From contig NW_003135341.1 of the NCBI RefSeq assembly GCF_000003605.2, forward strand, positions 303,127-358,413: a stretch of 55,287 nt of DNA. Reading direction: 5' to 3'. A program made the translations under genes and the position numbers. The notes beneath the pieces are model-generated. The model worked only from the letters and a program-made list of their open reading frames with translations. It made no database searches and was not told the DNA's origin. Of this stretch, positions 34,333-48,349 are shown piece after piece. Within the stretch, counting starts at the first letter, position 1. Each line of letters begins with the position of its first letter. Source of the stretch: Saccoglossus kowalevskii (Eukaryota > Hemichordata > Enteropneusta > Harrimaniidae).

Positions 34333-37300
34333 TTACTTTTGTGATTTTCTCTTTTTCCGTTTAGTCTTGTTGTTTCTGGTTTCTAGTTTACGTCCGCTGT
34401 TTCGGGTATTCTGAGAAGATAAACAATAAATCAATGACGAGGGAAATCGATATCAGGCACAATATGATATCCTACTAAGTCTGTTTTTCGTAGTAATTCT
34501 TACTAAATTTAACACAAGCAACAAACAAACAAACAGTATTAAATAAAAAGCCTCATGTTAGCCTCAGCACTAGCAATCAGATCACTGTTATCATTTAAAG
34601 GCTGATATACCTTCTCATGACGTGGTTTGTCTTGTTTTGCTTCCAGTGAGGAAGACACTTGCTCTGAATTTAATGGCAGACCTGCTTGTTGGACAGTTGC
34701 GTACCCCTTTGTTATCTTTTCATGCTCTTCATTTACACACTTTGGCCGATCCACACTAATAGAAGGTTGTGATGAGCTTCTTTCTCGCGGTTCGGGTATC
34801 ACTTCTCTTTGTCGCTATCGTCAAAAAAATGTATTTAAAAAACAGAACAAGATGAGGTAGGTAAGGACAAATAGTAAACACGATTATCATCTATAATGCA
34901 ATTAACAGAGCTTATTGGTGACACTTCTCACTAAAATTAATCATACAGCGATACAATATACAACTGAAAATAATTAAAACAGCATATTGATGTAGGTAGG
35001 TCACGGTTTCATCAATTAAATCTCACAATTCAACATAACGAATACACGTAGTAATTCCCTTAAATCGAATCGATATTAATGTATTGGTGTCAATATATTT
35101 TCAAAGATTCGAACCACATAACATAAAATTGAAATTATATAGATAATCTAATGTAAATATGTAACTACTTATACAGTTAACAATAATCTGAATAACATAG
35201 TATATTCGTGTATGCATACTCATTTTGATCTAGTATTAATTGTATATCTTTTGCTGGCATGTATTACCTTAATTGTATCGCCCCTTTGATTTTAAGTAAT
35301 ATATACACTATTTAACACAACATAGCTTATATAATATTGTTCAGACACAAACAAGTTGTCGCACGAGATACCTCATAAATAGAGTTGTAAAGAGAAAATC
35401 GGTTTTCACATGGGGAAATGGGGGGAAAGCGATCTTGGGGTAATGGGTCTTGGGGCATGGGGTAAAACAGTAATATGCAATCCCAAACAAAATAATGAAT
35501 AACATGTTTTAGAAATATGTAAATTAGTCAAGGCCTAGAAACCAATATGCTTACTTTATCATCTAAAAGCATATCACGATTAGCCATGGGTTTCAAATCA
35601 ACAAATTGTTTTGCTTTTGCTAAGGTTACTTTGATTTTTTTGAAGTATTGAATATTTAAATTTGGGTTTCCTCAACAATTCAAAGAATCGTGTTGGTAAC
35701 ACTAGTGGTAATCACGTCAATCAAACCTACATCAATGTTTAGAGATTTCCTGTAGTCTTCTTTCATCACATGGACCAATTTAATGTACTCCCCCTTTCGT
35801 CCAAATTTGGTATCTTTCAACTCGCTAATCATCTCCAATTCCCACTCGGACAGTATCCCTTCTCCATCCATCATTTCTTGCTAAAATAGAAAATGCATGA
35901 TTTAAAATAAATTGTCGTATAGCTCAGATCCTCATCAAACAGTCTTATCGGCGTACTAATAACTGCTCGACAATACTATAATGTGGTTATATGATATTAT
36001 TATTCATCTGTCACCGTAACGCCACAAGCTACAGCGTGCCGTAATTCTGTGGTATTTTACAGGGCTTTTTCATCCTACCATATAAGGAAATACGAATCCA
36101 AATATGGAATGATTACGCGCGTAAGCGCCCATCAAATAATAAAAACAAACATGGATGCCATCTGAAATTAACCAGACTCCACACAAAGAAGTTTGCTGAT
36201 TCTGTTCTAAACTTTTTGGATTCCGGCATTCCAACGAGGTATCCTTGGAAGGAAAAGATGTATAATAATAATAAGGTTATAACGAGATTACCTCAAAGTA
36301 TGCACTCAGACAGTAAGCCGCGCGTCGATCGATACCCTAGCTGTACTGTCTTCGTGCATACTTGTAGGTATTCCCGTAATAACCTTATATTATTACATGG
36401 ACATCGTTATGAACGTGTTACGAACCAATTTTACACACGTCAATCTCACATCACTACTCATTATTTTTTTTCAAATATGTTCATTCAAATAGATTGTATA
36501 TGCAAATATAAGATCTCGCTGTGAACGAGAGAGCAACAAGACTTGTTTTTGTATTTTAAATAGTGCTACGATCACCCGTCATCGTTTGTACTGTTCTCTA
36601 TGGTTACAGTGAACACAGGGGGACAGTGAACACAATGACATGTGTGAACGGGACACTAATTGTCGGGCAAAATCTCGAGAATCTCTCGCTCTCAACGAGA
36701 TCTCGACAGTCATTCGCGACTGAGGTCTATGTCATATGAAAGTGGAATAGAACAACCTGTGCATGGTTCATTTTCACACTTAGAATTTGACTTTAATTGT
36801 CGGACTTTCACACAGATGACTGAATCAAATGATAGTGTTTTTTTCCGATGCATCACCCAGAAGATGTACAATTGGCGGGTTCGATTTGTAATTGTATATT
36901 GTATATTCTGTATATTGCGATATTCACGGAATTGAATTCCGAGACCACAATGTCATCGAGTGAATTGACCCCCCTCCCATAATAATATGCTAATAGTATG
37001 GACTACTTACTTGGATGTCGAGGTTTGTGGTCGAAGACATACTTGACATTTCACAACTTTGACTGATTTCAGACGGTGTGATATTCTCGTCTAATAAACA
37101 CTCTTCTTGGCAGATTTCTATGGATTCACACGAATTGTCAATGACGTCCTGTCCTAAGCTGGTATGGCTCTGTGAATGAAATCGCAAACAATAATAAATG
37201 GTCGATTCACCGTGGTCAGCATCATATTTAACATTGTCTTATGTTATGAAGTTCACCATAATATGACTGTATAGGATAAAGTTAACGAGTTGGAGTGCAT

Positions 37301-40300
37301 TCTTTAATGTATTGAACGACACGAGAGCAACAGGCCCAAGTGAAGTTTAATATCTCTTGATGAAGCACGGTGTCCTTAATCGGCGAACGTTGACACATTC
37401 ACACGGTGGGCGTCACAATACCACACTTACAGTGAACGTCACCACATATACAGCGAACGTCACCACACTTACTGTGAACGTCACCACACTTACAGTGAAC
37501 GTCACCACGTTCATATCCGCATCCACAATGTTCAAGGAAACTTGTTAATAATGTAAGACTTGAAGAAGAGAAATACTAATACATATTTCAATGCTTACCA
37601 CTTCACCGCCTAGGTTATCAATGCTTGTGTTTTGCACGTCGTTTTGCGATTCCGACTCTACACACGTAATGGCGTTCAAATCTTTAACAGCTTCTTCGAT
37701 TGAACTACCATCATTCTTGAGGAATCATTGTGAATAATACAAAAGTAAATGCGTTCTTTTAATGAAGTACGATATTTAACACAAATGTGTTAATTGACAA
37801 TTGTTTACGTTACAAATATGACGAATTTGAAATAAAAATATGAAATAATTTCAGAAAAAACATGAAACATTTAGTTTCTGTAATAGAACTGATATTCAAA
37901 TGGCCGATGATGTCGCGTTGGGAACGATAAAGTCACGCGAGATGTTATGCTGCCAAATATTGTTCGAATATCTGCCGCCATTGTGAACCGAATTCCATGC
38001 CTACATAGGTCGGCGTAATAATGGACGCGCTGGTGGCAGAAAGAGAAACAATATTTCGGGGCAAAAACAAGTCACGTGGCTCTCCGATCCCCGAGGAAAA
38101 TAGGGTATATGTATTCACCTGGCTTCTCTATATCGCGATGTGTGGTGAAATTGTCAAAATTATATACATCTTGACTGATTGTTGATCGATGTTAATAACC
38201 CATATCCCAATTTTGAAAATAATAGTGTCAATGCTAAATATAAATTCACAAGAAAATTGACTTTATCGTCTCAACGAAAATACTAATAGCTTAAAGCAAT
38301 GGTCAGTCTCGTGTCTAAACAGTCGCTGCAACAGACGAGCATGAAGTATTTCAACTTCTCGGAAACATTTGTTCCCGTTCATTGCGATAATAATAATTGC
38401 ATTGCATACCTTTCCATATATATGACTCGTTAAACTTGACTTGCATCGAAGTGTATTCCCTTTCTCGTATGTAGGAATATTATTAACATGATCGGCATTA
38501 GGATGTCCACTGCGAGCTTCCAGATGACATTCATTGGCATGGCAACAATCTTGTAATTCTATGATGAATATAATATAAAACACGTGACGCAGTATATGTA
38601 TGTAACATTTCACCTGATACACATTTCACAATGCAATATTATACAATCACAAATGTAAACTCGTTTCAGGTCGAAAGAAAGTCATAGTTCCTCATCAAAT
38701 GGATTGTAAGAATACATGCGTCAAATCATACCTTGTTTGCATTCTTTATCTGATTCTGGCGATTCACTGTTCGGTGATTGAGTGTCACTGGTAGCTGTAA
38801 GGGCGTTGTTAATATCATGGTTGTGTACCTCCTTTCGTAACGGACGTATCAACTGATGTATTGTTCCTTCGAGAGTAAATGAAATTATTTATATAATTAT
38901 GCGATAAACGAGGTGGCTTACAATATGACCTTTTGATTAGTTTTTTTTTTTTTAATCCATGTTGATTTTTTTAAATAGGCTTTCAATCCCTATTTTGTTT
39001 GAAATCCGATTCAAAAATCTATTCTATTTTGGGGGGATTCAATTATGAAAGATATATTTGTGTTTGAAATACCTACTCATTTTTAAAATACAATTTTAAG
39101 TAATATGTTTGTACAAATGACTAGACCACTGCCATGCCTAGTAAATACTTTTATAGCGTAGAAGTACGACTTTCTGACACGCCGTTTCTGACATGCATAT
39201 CAAAAGTATTTTGCGAGTATAATATGTTCAGACAAAGGCTAATAAAAGGGAAATGACTTTTAAAAAATCACTACATTTCAGATTTCTTTCTCGCATTCCT
39301 TAGTATTCTTCGAGAGTGTGTTACAGACAAAACGTTTCTACTGTCATGCTTAACAATACTGGTACAGTATTATTGATGTTGAGTATATTCGTAGCAAGAT
39401 AATTTGGTAATAATGAATTTTAACTTTTTCACCAAAAAAATGTATAAATGCAGATACACTGTTGCAGGTTTCAAAAATATAGTCCGTTGCATTCATAGTC
39501 CAGAACCTGACGATATTCAGCTATGCAGTACCACAGTTTACACATTTCATCTATACAGTTCTTATTGCCGTCGGAAAACCCCCGAGGACATGATATGCCA
39601 CCATGATGTACTATGATGTGCTATCTTACTAGAAACTAAAATAACATCAATATATTATTACATTTGTCATCGTCACGGCGCGGGTCTTATTTATTATTAA
39701 ATAACACAAATAAATCAGGCTTCATAATTTATTTATGATAAATTAAATATTAAAACAATGTTTGCTTTATGGAACTAAAAGCGTCAGTATGTTTGTAAGT
39801 TCAAACACTTACATTTTCTGTAGAAAGATAAGTACTATTAATGTGATATATATTTCTAACCTGTTAGATTGGTTACTACTTCTTTTAATAGTTCAAGTTC
39901 TTGAGAATAATGATCACCAACATTTACCAACGAATTCTTTGTTAAGTCCTCATTTAATTTGTCTACTCTTGTGTTTAAAGCAGTGAGTGAATGTTCAGTC
40001 TTGACCAGTAGCTGTCCCATGTCAGCTGTCAGGTCATTCTCTGGACCATTTCCCATCTTGTCTGTGTATCAACAAAAAAATAGTATTGTAGTTTATGCGA
40101 ATCTATAATATTCCAATATTCGTTTCCAATATCGCACACAATATTGATAAGTACGACTCTCACCATTCAAGTTACGTATTTCCGGGCCAACATACGACTT
40201 TTGGCAAGTACTTTTACCAGCCTCATCCTAAGAAAGAACAGATATATTTGTGATAAATAGAACTTGTATTTTAATGCAAGTTTGTAACTTGTAATACACG

Positions 40301-43300
40301 GACAACAATGCGGAGAATTTATTAAGAGATTCTAGTCATTTGTGATTCAAAACATGACATAGAAAAAACAAACTACTGTTAGTGACAATATTCATGCCGG
40401 GTCGGTTGATGTCGGTCGATCGAGCGTGGTTGGCGCAGAGATACGTATACCATTGCAATAATGCACCATAACAGAAATATTAAAGCGGGATGGTCGTCAC
40501 CTGCGCACGCGCGGGAATCGAGTGCCAGGCGACGATGACAACACACGCTAAAACGTAAAGGCTCATGGGTAGACGCTTGTTTATAAACAATGACACGCTA
40601 TCCGACGCATGCGCAGGTGACGACTCCTCCGCTTTAATTATGTACTACTCCGCTATGTACTTCCAATTCAATATTACACAACATTATCACAATTTCCAAA
40701 AGTCAAGAGGAGATTTCGTACGGGATAACAAAAATTATAGAATTTACTACGAAAAAAACATAGCAATACCTCAATTTGGATGGAAAAACAATTCATGCGT
40801 TCACCGTTAATTCCCCAGAATGATTTCACCGGTTCGCTAAAACAAGGAAAACATTATCCATAATCATTCAGGTAGATTTTATAAGACGAAGAAAGAAAGG
40901 TATGTGGTTCACACTATTTTACGACCATTGTTTTCACGATAAATAAACATGCAAATAATTGAAAAGATGTTGCCAGATTGAAATCCACGGCATGTATGTT
41001 TCGAGTACTGACGCATCATTTGACGCACACTTGATCAGATTGCCTACCTAATATGCATAGAGCTATGACACATAATGTTTGTCATGAAATCACGAAGACC
41101 AGTCCTCCTTTCTTCAAGAAAATCTGTGTAAGAAACATACGTCTCAATAAACATAGAACATCGCATTGTAGTCTGTATTTGCTTTCAAACTATCCCTTCA
41201 TAATTGTTTACTGTTACTATTTGACATTGCTATACGGTTAACGCACATACATTTATATGCAGTTATCATGAACTAATTTGTAGGAGATGGCGTACACAGC
41301 AATAAAGACAACCAATCATGTGGTTGACTTCACTCCATGTCAATATATGGAAATTGACTTTGAAATTACTTGCAGCAAACATCTCAGCTCCTTGCTACGT
41401 CACATTATTTTACGTAAGCGTCTCGGTCCCGTCAAATTACACGCTTTCAATACTGTTAATATACTGTTACTTATCGTCAATATACTGTTATTTTATCGTT
41501 TACATGGACATGGTCACAAAGAAACCATTCTGTCAACACTAAGCCGATTTGTAATTAATTATCGAAAGCATAATGTAGTGTTTGTTACTCCCCGTGTTCA
41601 ACGTAACATGGAATATTCGAACGGTCAAAATAGCATTCGAACTCTCTGTTACACCAAAGAAACAACAACAGTTGTTTGTGCTTTTATTCTCTAGAGTAAT
41701 TGCTTAGACTTTGCAGCTTGTATTATTGTAAATTAATCATCTGGTACGTATTGGGAGCGTATTCAATTAAATATTGTGAAATATCTATTACATTAGTATG
41801 AAATAATATGAAATGTTCTATAAAACACATAGCTGTTATCATTTAAAAAATAATTATATTTTCATTTCATTCCTTATGACTTTATTCTGAATTATAGATA
41901 TATTTCATTCCACTCCCACAAAAAATCCAATTACGAATAAAAGCAAAATGTTGTACCTGCATCCGGGATCTCGTCTTCATCAGTCCACAGTGGAGGAAAT
42001 GACAATTTAATTGACGGAAATAGCCGATGTAACTAGAATATAATATCATAACATGTGACGGTGTGTATTCATTGTTTATAAAAAAAAACTATTAGTGTTA
42101 TTTTAAAAGTAAATGCAGAACTAGTTCAAAATACACAATAGTTCATCTATTAGGAATGGTGAGCAGAAGTTTATTATTAGTTTGTAAACAAAAATATTCA
42201 GTTCATGTGAGAAACACAAGTCTTACTCTGATGGACATTTTATCTCCCGATATAGCTATACAAGTAGTGAGTATTTACGAATGTATCAGGTATGAAGTTT
42301 TAGTATGGCTAAAGTAGTATTATTTTTTTTTGTCGGTGAGCAGAGCTGAATGTGGAAGCTTCCACGTGACTTGATATCATAAATGAGTCTTTGGAGAGTT
42401 TCGGAGCTTTAGTCGAAATAACTAAGAGCAATACAACTGGAAAAGACAAACAGAAAATGGGAACTTGAATATTTTAAAATAAAAAGGTGTAAAACACCAG
42501 GAGTATTTTATCCAATTTACATAATTAATGTACTAAGAACGGAAGTTATAAAGCTACATTATTTAAAAATTAACACACACAAAAAAAAAACAATTCAGAA
42601 AAGTAGATTTAGAATTTTAAAAATATCATTAAAACTATCTTTCATTAGTCATTGTATTTTGAGTAACCAGTACCAATTTTCTTGTGTATGTATTTTCCAA
42701 ATCCTGAATGTAAATCACCACTAATTCACTGGTGCTACAACTGTGCCATTGAACAACGCTATAGTCGGTTTTAGTCGCTGCTCAGTAACATCAGTTTAAA
42801 ACCGGCTGGTAATATAGTTAAACACGTTAAAGTGCGTATTGTATTTAGCAAACAGCAAATGACAGCGCGAACTAAATGCATTCACGTGGTGAAAAGTCTC
42901 TAATAAAACGTCAATGATTGAGTCGTCTTGTAAATATATAAAATAACACTAGTTGTAGAAGATGTTAATGAAACGCAAGCGTCAATAAAAGGCGCGACAC
43001 GGAATGTGTTGCCCTTATTCATCATTTCAATGAATGGGATACATCAACCGTTGTTAACGCGCACAGAGTACATAGACATATACATTTACTAAATCCATTA
43101 ACATTCAGCCAGTCAGTCAGTGAGATTGACAGCCACAATCTTGTGCTAAATTTTCATTGATTGATTTGATTGATTTATTCATACTGTATTTGCGAGTACT
43201 TAAGTTTCAATACCATATATGCCTCTGTATATGCAGCTGTCCCCACTAGACAATATAAATATGTCCCTCTGTAATCTTTAGAAATTATTAAATTATATGC

Positions 43301-43806
43301 CTACCTCTTGATTGAGTGTTAGTAAATCATTGTACAGTTTTTCAACTTTATATATACCCGTCTCTGTGTGTAACTGTAAACTATATGCCTAGAATATAAA
43401 GTGGTGTATCGAACATATCATGTTGTGATTGGCTTCAATATGAGAACAGAATAACAGAAAACATGCCCATAGTATGTTTGAATTTCAATAATTTAAATTC
43501 GATTCGATGAATAACCAGCTTATAATTCTACAGTAGATGACACAGTTAAAGTTTGATTTGTACAAGCCTATTCAATAACCATCTACTTTCGAAGTCATGA
43601 CAGAATTTGTAGATGTTTTTTTTTTCTCATCACTGAAACAACAGAATGAAACTGCATTAATTTACTACTTACGTACGATTCAATGATATACTGACCCTCA
43701 GATTGTTTTTGCTCCACGTTCTCGCCAAGTCTTCCACAGTTTCATCTTCACTGTCGAATGATGTATATGATACAAAATCTGTGTCATCCCAATTACTTAG
43801 ATCCAT
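34333..43806 (-). CDS. PX-like domain protein, long paralog (15 exons, 596 aa)
   Basis: Exons: 43806-43696, 43388-43305, 42032-41957, 41123-41048, 40836-40770, 40227-40164, 40061-39861, 38866-38732, 38558-38410, 37715-37599, 37169-37011, 35880-35727, 35670-35555, 34814-34611, 34410-34333. All sites are GT-AG, phases agree throughout, and the sum is 1791 nt. Residues about 25-125 resemble a PX domain: EKLYNDL (usual RRYSDF), LFPSIKLSFPPL (proline loop), FLEERRTGLRDF (second basic site) and EPVKSFWG (closing helix). PX domains bind membrane phosphoinositides, but the first basic site is degenerate here. Residues about 160-226 look coiled-coil. Residues about 240-413 are acidic and Ser-rich. Residues 572-596 form a basic tail with KRKKRK. 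It starts MDLSNWDDTDF. I cannot name the family beyond PX-like. Confidence 0.72.
35671..35726 (-). other. Very short intron (56 bp) of the long PX-like gene
   Basis: It runs from GATGTAG|GTTTGA to GTTGAG|GAAACC. It is needed to keep the frame open, because reading through hits a TGA. The other introns of the gene are about 100 bp to 1.8 kb. Confidence 0.5.
36007..36440 (+). repeat. Dispersed repeat of about 430 bp with internal hairpin, copy 1
   Basis: It starts atctgtcaccgtaacgcca and matches the reverse complement of 46135-46565 along its length. Near its end, two arms of about 45 bp (around 36260-36303 and 36356-36398, carrying aaggttat and ataacctt plus the shared tatgca/tgcata) can pair into a hairpin. 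The copy lies in an intron of the long PX-like gene. Confidence 0.8.
37403..37512 (+). repeat. Minisatellite, unit about 21-22 bp, four copies
   Basis: The unit cttacagtgaacgtcaccac is repeated with a few changes. In one plus frame it reads TLTVNVTT repeats, but this is in an intron of the minus-strand PX-like gene and is not coding. Confidence 0.9.
40479..40638. mobile_element. MITE, copy 1, in an intron of the long PX-like gene
   Basis: Terminal inverted repeats of about 33 bp: the left begins attaaagcgggatggtcgtc and the right ends gacgactcctccgctttaat, both followed inward by cacctgcgca. It is about 160 bp and has no coding capacity. A second copy in opposite orientation is at 49074-49216. 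Confidence 0.85.
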
Positions 43807-45375
43807 TTATGTGACTACAGGTAACTACCATTACTAAGAACGCAATTACACATTCATAAATTGGATATTTTACATTTTCTCAGTCGTAAATAATGCAATT
43901 AATGCAAGATGCATGTACATTTCACGTGACAGGCCAAGTGAAATCAGCGGCATTATGATGTTCTGATTTAATTGAGCGAACGTAGTATTTTTCTAAGCAA
44001 AGTCATTTGGTGCCAATCGTTAGATTTTATTCGTAAATATTGTGGATTATTTTACGAATATGCGTGATAACAATTGCAAATAAAAACAATATTCGATGAC
44101 CTTAATCATCAACTAGGTTCTAATAGTACGTTCCATCGCCATTATTACTATTTAACTTCTATTATTATAAATTCTCAAAGTTTTAGTTGACAGTAAAATA
44201 ACGAGCAGAATATTTTAAGACGTGTACGTCGATCACAAGGAACCCGAAATATAGACGTTTTAGCAGAAAGTAGTTGCAGAACATTAATCAAGCTAGGTTT
44301 TAAAGTATTACCGTTCAAAGGTTTTTTTTCACATAAACACAACATAATTGGCACTCACATAAATAGAAAATATTCTTGAATGAAAATTTAGGGTGTTCGC
44401 CCCTAAACCAATTCGTATTGAAGTGTCAGCAACATTTCACGTTTCGAGACTTGTTACGGTGTTAATTATATGCAACAAGTTACCGATCACGGTATCCAAC
44501 TGGAACTCGTGAATTAAATGTCATTCATTTGCCTGTGTCGATAAGACAGTCAGTAGAATCAGTTATAAACATTGTAATCAATGCCAAGGACACTAACAAA
44601 AAAAAGAGAACTACACGTACACACGCGTTAATGTGTAACTGGAATTGTGTAGTAATGTATATTATCGTAATCAATCTTTACTAGGACGATCGGCAGACCC
44701 ATCGAATTGACGTGTCCTACCTAAATAAAACAGTAGTGCGCGAAAACCTGGCCTCCTCCTTCACCTACATAACGAGGATGCACATAAAGAGAAGTGGTTG
44801 TTTGGAGACCAAGGAATGTCGCTTGGTGATACAACACAGTCGTTACCTTGATATATAATTAAATGCCGGGTAATTAAATATCTCGCGAGACTATTTCTGA
44901 TGAATACAGCTAGGATAGAATTAGTATTTATGTAGGTATATTTACTGGTACTCTATGGCAATCTACGCATAATCATTGGTGTCGATGAATTTTTGAGTTG
45001 GTATGAATAACAGTAGAAGAGAGGTCTTAAACTACTGTTTATATATCAACAAAACAACATCAGCCCGCATTTAATTTTAGGTACACGCAAAATAAGGTAG
45101 TTCCGTCATTGAGATGCCACAAACATCATACACAACTACGCCAAGCGTCGTGGTATCAGAATGTTGTATTATATATCACAGACGGATTGCCTTCCAGTCG
45201 TCGATTCGTCGTGTGTGACGTCTGCACAAGGCTATTACAAGTTGCAATCAGGGGTATTGTGATTGTTGTAGACTCACCTGAAACGTTCTTTGCGTATTTC
45301 TATATGAGTCCAGCGCTGACGAGAATAAATTATGTTGTCAACGTAGACCCGCTTGTTGAAGGATAGCGTCCGCCA
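43807..45375. other. 5' flank of the long PX-like gene, no feature seen
   Basis: AT-rich. An open plus-strand frame at 45109-45366 (85 codons) has no recognised domain. No promoter element can be called with confidence. Confidence 0.5.
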
Positions 45376-45625
45376 TGTTATGATATGATATGATACGCCG
45401 GTCATGGGTTCAAAGTTTAATGACATTATATATCAATACGCCGCCAACGCAAAGTGATAATGTATATCAGTACGTTGCAAGTCAAAGGTGAAACGGTGTA
45501 TCAATACGCCGCCAATTAATAATGATATGGCATAGCTATACGCCAAAAGTGATCCGGTATACAATTAGCCTACTAAAATTGACATGCTATATCATTACTC
45601 AGCCCACCAAATGTGATACGCACTG
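45376..45625 (+). repeat. Degenerate tandem repeat (tatatcaatacgccgccaa type)
   Basis: Units of about 35-60 bp with tat(a/c)(t)atcaatacgcc and gtgata phrases recur five or six times with decreasing similarity toward the 3' side. Confidence 0.7.
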
Positions 45626-46134
45626 CACTACGCACTGAATTATGCGTACTTCTGTTGAATTGAAGACACAGACTGGTTGATCAGTTCCATTTACATTCTC
45701 ATAAAAATATAAATAAATCCGTAATAAATATAAACCCGTAATTGGTAAATAATCGAATATAAAGAAGAAAGCACAATAGATTGACAAACATATTTGATGC
45801 TCAAACCAGAGTGAGACGAAAGTATTTGGATCTGACAGAATACAGCCAAGAATAGATGCTACGAAAATATGCAAGCACATTGGAATTGCGCCGACAAATA
45901 TTTATTTGCGTTTATACACAGAATTAAATTTACGCATTGCAATAACTAGATGCGTATCAGTCCTTCCGTATGCATTCACACACAAAAATGAATTTGCATT
46001 TTTAATTATTAAATGGATCCTTTTGGTTATGGTATTTTCCACACGTGCCATAGTTGTTTGCACAGAATGAATGACTGCAGCTTCAATTTATTTCAGGTTT
46101 ACGTCTAGGGACTAGCTAAAACCGCGAAGCGTAT

Positions 46135-46565
46135 GTCTTAGTAGTGCAAGCAAGATCTGTATAATATGAGATTATTACGAGGGTACCGCAAATCATGCAC
46201 GAAGACAGTACAGCGGAAGTATCGACTGACGCACAGAGAAGGTCGATGCAATCGTCTACTGTCTGAGTGCATACTTTGCAGTGTCCTCGTAATAACCTTT
46301 ATATTATACATCTTTTCCTCCCCGGAGTACATCGTGGGAATGCCGAAATCCCAAACGTTTAGAACAGATATAGCGAAATTATTTGTGTGAGGCCCGGTCA
46401 AACCCTGGGGCTGCCATGTTTGTTTTATTATTAGAGGACGCTTACGCGTGTAATCGTTCCATATTTGGAATTCTCATTTCCTAATATGGTAGGATGAAAA
46501 TACCCAGTGCAATACCGCAAAATTACGACACGCTGTAACTAATGGCGTTACGGTGACAGATGTAT
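46135..46565 (-). repeat. Dispersed repeat of about 430 bp with internal hairpin, copy 2
   Basis: Reverse-complement copy of 36007-36440. It ends tggcgttacggtgacagatg on the plus strand and has the same internal hairpin arms (attattacgagggtacc against ctcgtaataac). The two copies are about 10 kb apart in opposite orientation. Confidence 0.8.
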
Positions 46566-48213
46566 AATAATATGTAATATTGTATTTATCATGTTTGCTT
46601 CTAGTGAGAATCACGTTATATTAACACACTATGGAAAAACCGGTACAAGTTAATTAATCGGTAAAATTTAGATTAAACTTGTGAAAGTGTATTTATCATT
46701 CCACACCGTGATGACAAATTGATTAAATCTCCCTGACCACAATTCAGCTTATATGTAGACCTAGCAAAAGTGGTAACAAAAAAAACCCTGTCATATAAAT
46801 ATAACCATGTCTTGACAAATTTACATTGTTTTGGGTATTCTTACTGCATCTATAAAACCATGCCGTTTTGTTATTTTCAACTTGCCAACAAAACACGTAT
46901 TAGTCAAAACAGATTTCGGCACCGGCACAACACTCGCATTTATCCAATATAGGGGGAACACTACTCTGCCAATAACAACATGATAACATGTGAGTAAGCA
47001 GGGCTAAGCCAAGGATTTCGTTAAAGATGTATTGGTTTGATAACATTATCATTGTATTCAGAATCATTTCACTCATAATATTAAAATTAAGGATAATGCA
47101 ATTAGCAAATATTTGTTTAATGTTTGTTTGTTTACTTGAAACAAAAAAAAATCATTTTGAAATACCACTTTGATGTAGTTATCAAGTATCCTGGCTAATA
47201 TATTTTTCATGATATTTTACCAAATATGCATTTTAGGCACAAAACAAGATTTTATGCATTTATCTGGAATATATATAATAAGACGTGTTCAAATATCATC
47301 TTCCACATCTTTCACGTCGTTTAAAAAAGTCATTAAAAGGTGTGTCCCATATTCGTTGAGTTAGAGAGTCAACCTGTGGACGAAATCTGTATTGAGAAAA
47401 AAAATACAACGTGCTAGAAATGCATGTGTCGATCCACATTCTATGTATTAGTAAAAATCGATTTTTCAAAAAACAGGTTCGTGATCAGTTTATTGTTATC
47501 TATAAAAAATACACATATACATTTAAAAGGATGTTTAATAATTATACATGAATTTAAGTAATGGCAAGTTTTAATTATATATGATATATACTAGTGTGGT
47601 TCGTATGGCGCAGTTTCATAAGATTGGTTTCTGTGTTGAAAAGATGGACCCACAGACGATATACCAATATTCTGAATAGAAAGAAAAATATAAAATGTAT
47701 TATTTGTTCAATGTGAATACTTTATAACAAACACGGTGAAACATTTATTGCAGCAATGTGATTTTTATGCGACAATGCTCACCAAATGAATGAGCCGCGT
47801 AGATTGCAAAATTAGATCTGAATATTTACCTGTTTGCGTTTCGTCTAATACAATTGATCCCATTGTAAGCTCTCACATGAAATTGCTCTTCCCAATTGAT
47901 GTTGTACAACTCTCTTTTCGTTTTTCATAAAGAGAGGTTTGCTCTATATAAAAAAAACAGAATATAGCGGTAAATAACAAATATTTGGCAATTTGTTACT
48001 CTTATTCTCTTCACCAGTCCCACAGTAAAATCATTGTGCAATCAAATATAAGACAAGGTGCTGCCAAAATGAGAAAATTTCCAACAAATGCTGTGAGGCA
48101 ATTCTCACAAGTAAATTTGGTCTATAATTCGCTGACTTTTTTTTGGACTAAACATCGGATTATTTCGTCACTTAATCATTTTATTGACTGTAATATAACT
48201 TAGTCAGACCTTA
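46566..48213. other. Between the PX-like paralogs; exon-like pieces only
   Basis: The minus strand 47671-47591 is an exon-like segment: TATTCAG| followed by 26 codons (NIGISSVGPSFQHRNQSYET then APYEPH) and a stop. Another candidate lies near 47941-47830. They could be leftover C-terminal exons of the short paralog, but its own stop at 48350 and a nearby AATAAA make this unnecessary. Confidence 0.3.
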
Positions 48214-48219
48214 TTTATT
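48214..48219 (-). promoter_or_regulatory. Candidate polyadenylation signal for the short PX-like gene
   Basis: AATAAA (in aataaataagg) on the minus strand about 130 bp beyond the stop codon at 48350. It supports the choice of terminal exon. Confidence 0.55.
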
Positions 48220-48349
48220 AAAAAAATTAAAACGTAATTATGGTTCACACTACGGTTGGTATGACATAATACAAAAAGATAAAATCGATTGCGTGATACA
48301 TTAATATAATTTAGAGTTGAGTAGTGTTGGGTTGTCTGGTAGACATCAG

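Noticed and set aside
37357-37548. Repetitive open frame with TLTVNVTT units
   Set aside because: A minisatellite translated in a frame that happens to be open; it is not spliced into any gene.
41287-41694. 135-codon open plus-strand frame
   Set aside because: It lies in an intron of the minus-strand PX-like gene, overlaps another open frame, has no domain, and shows no splice or start context.
45109-45366. 85-codon open plus-strand frame
   Set aside because: No recognised domain and no supporting splice or transcription signal.
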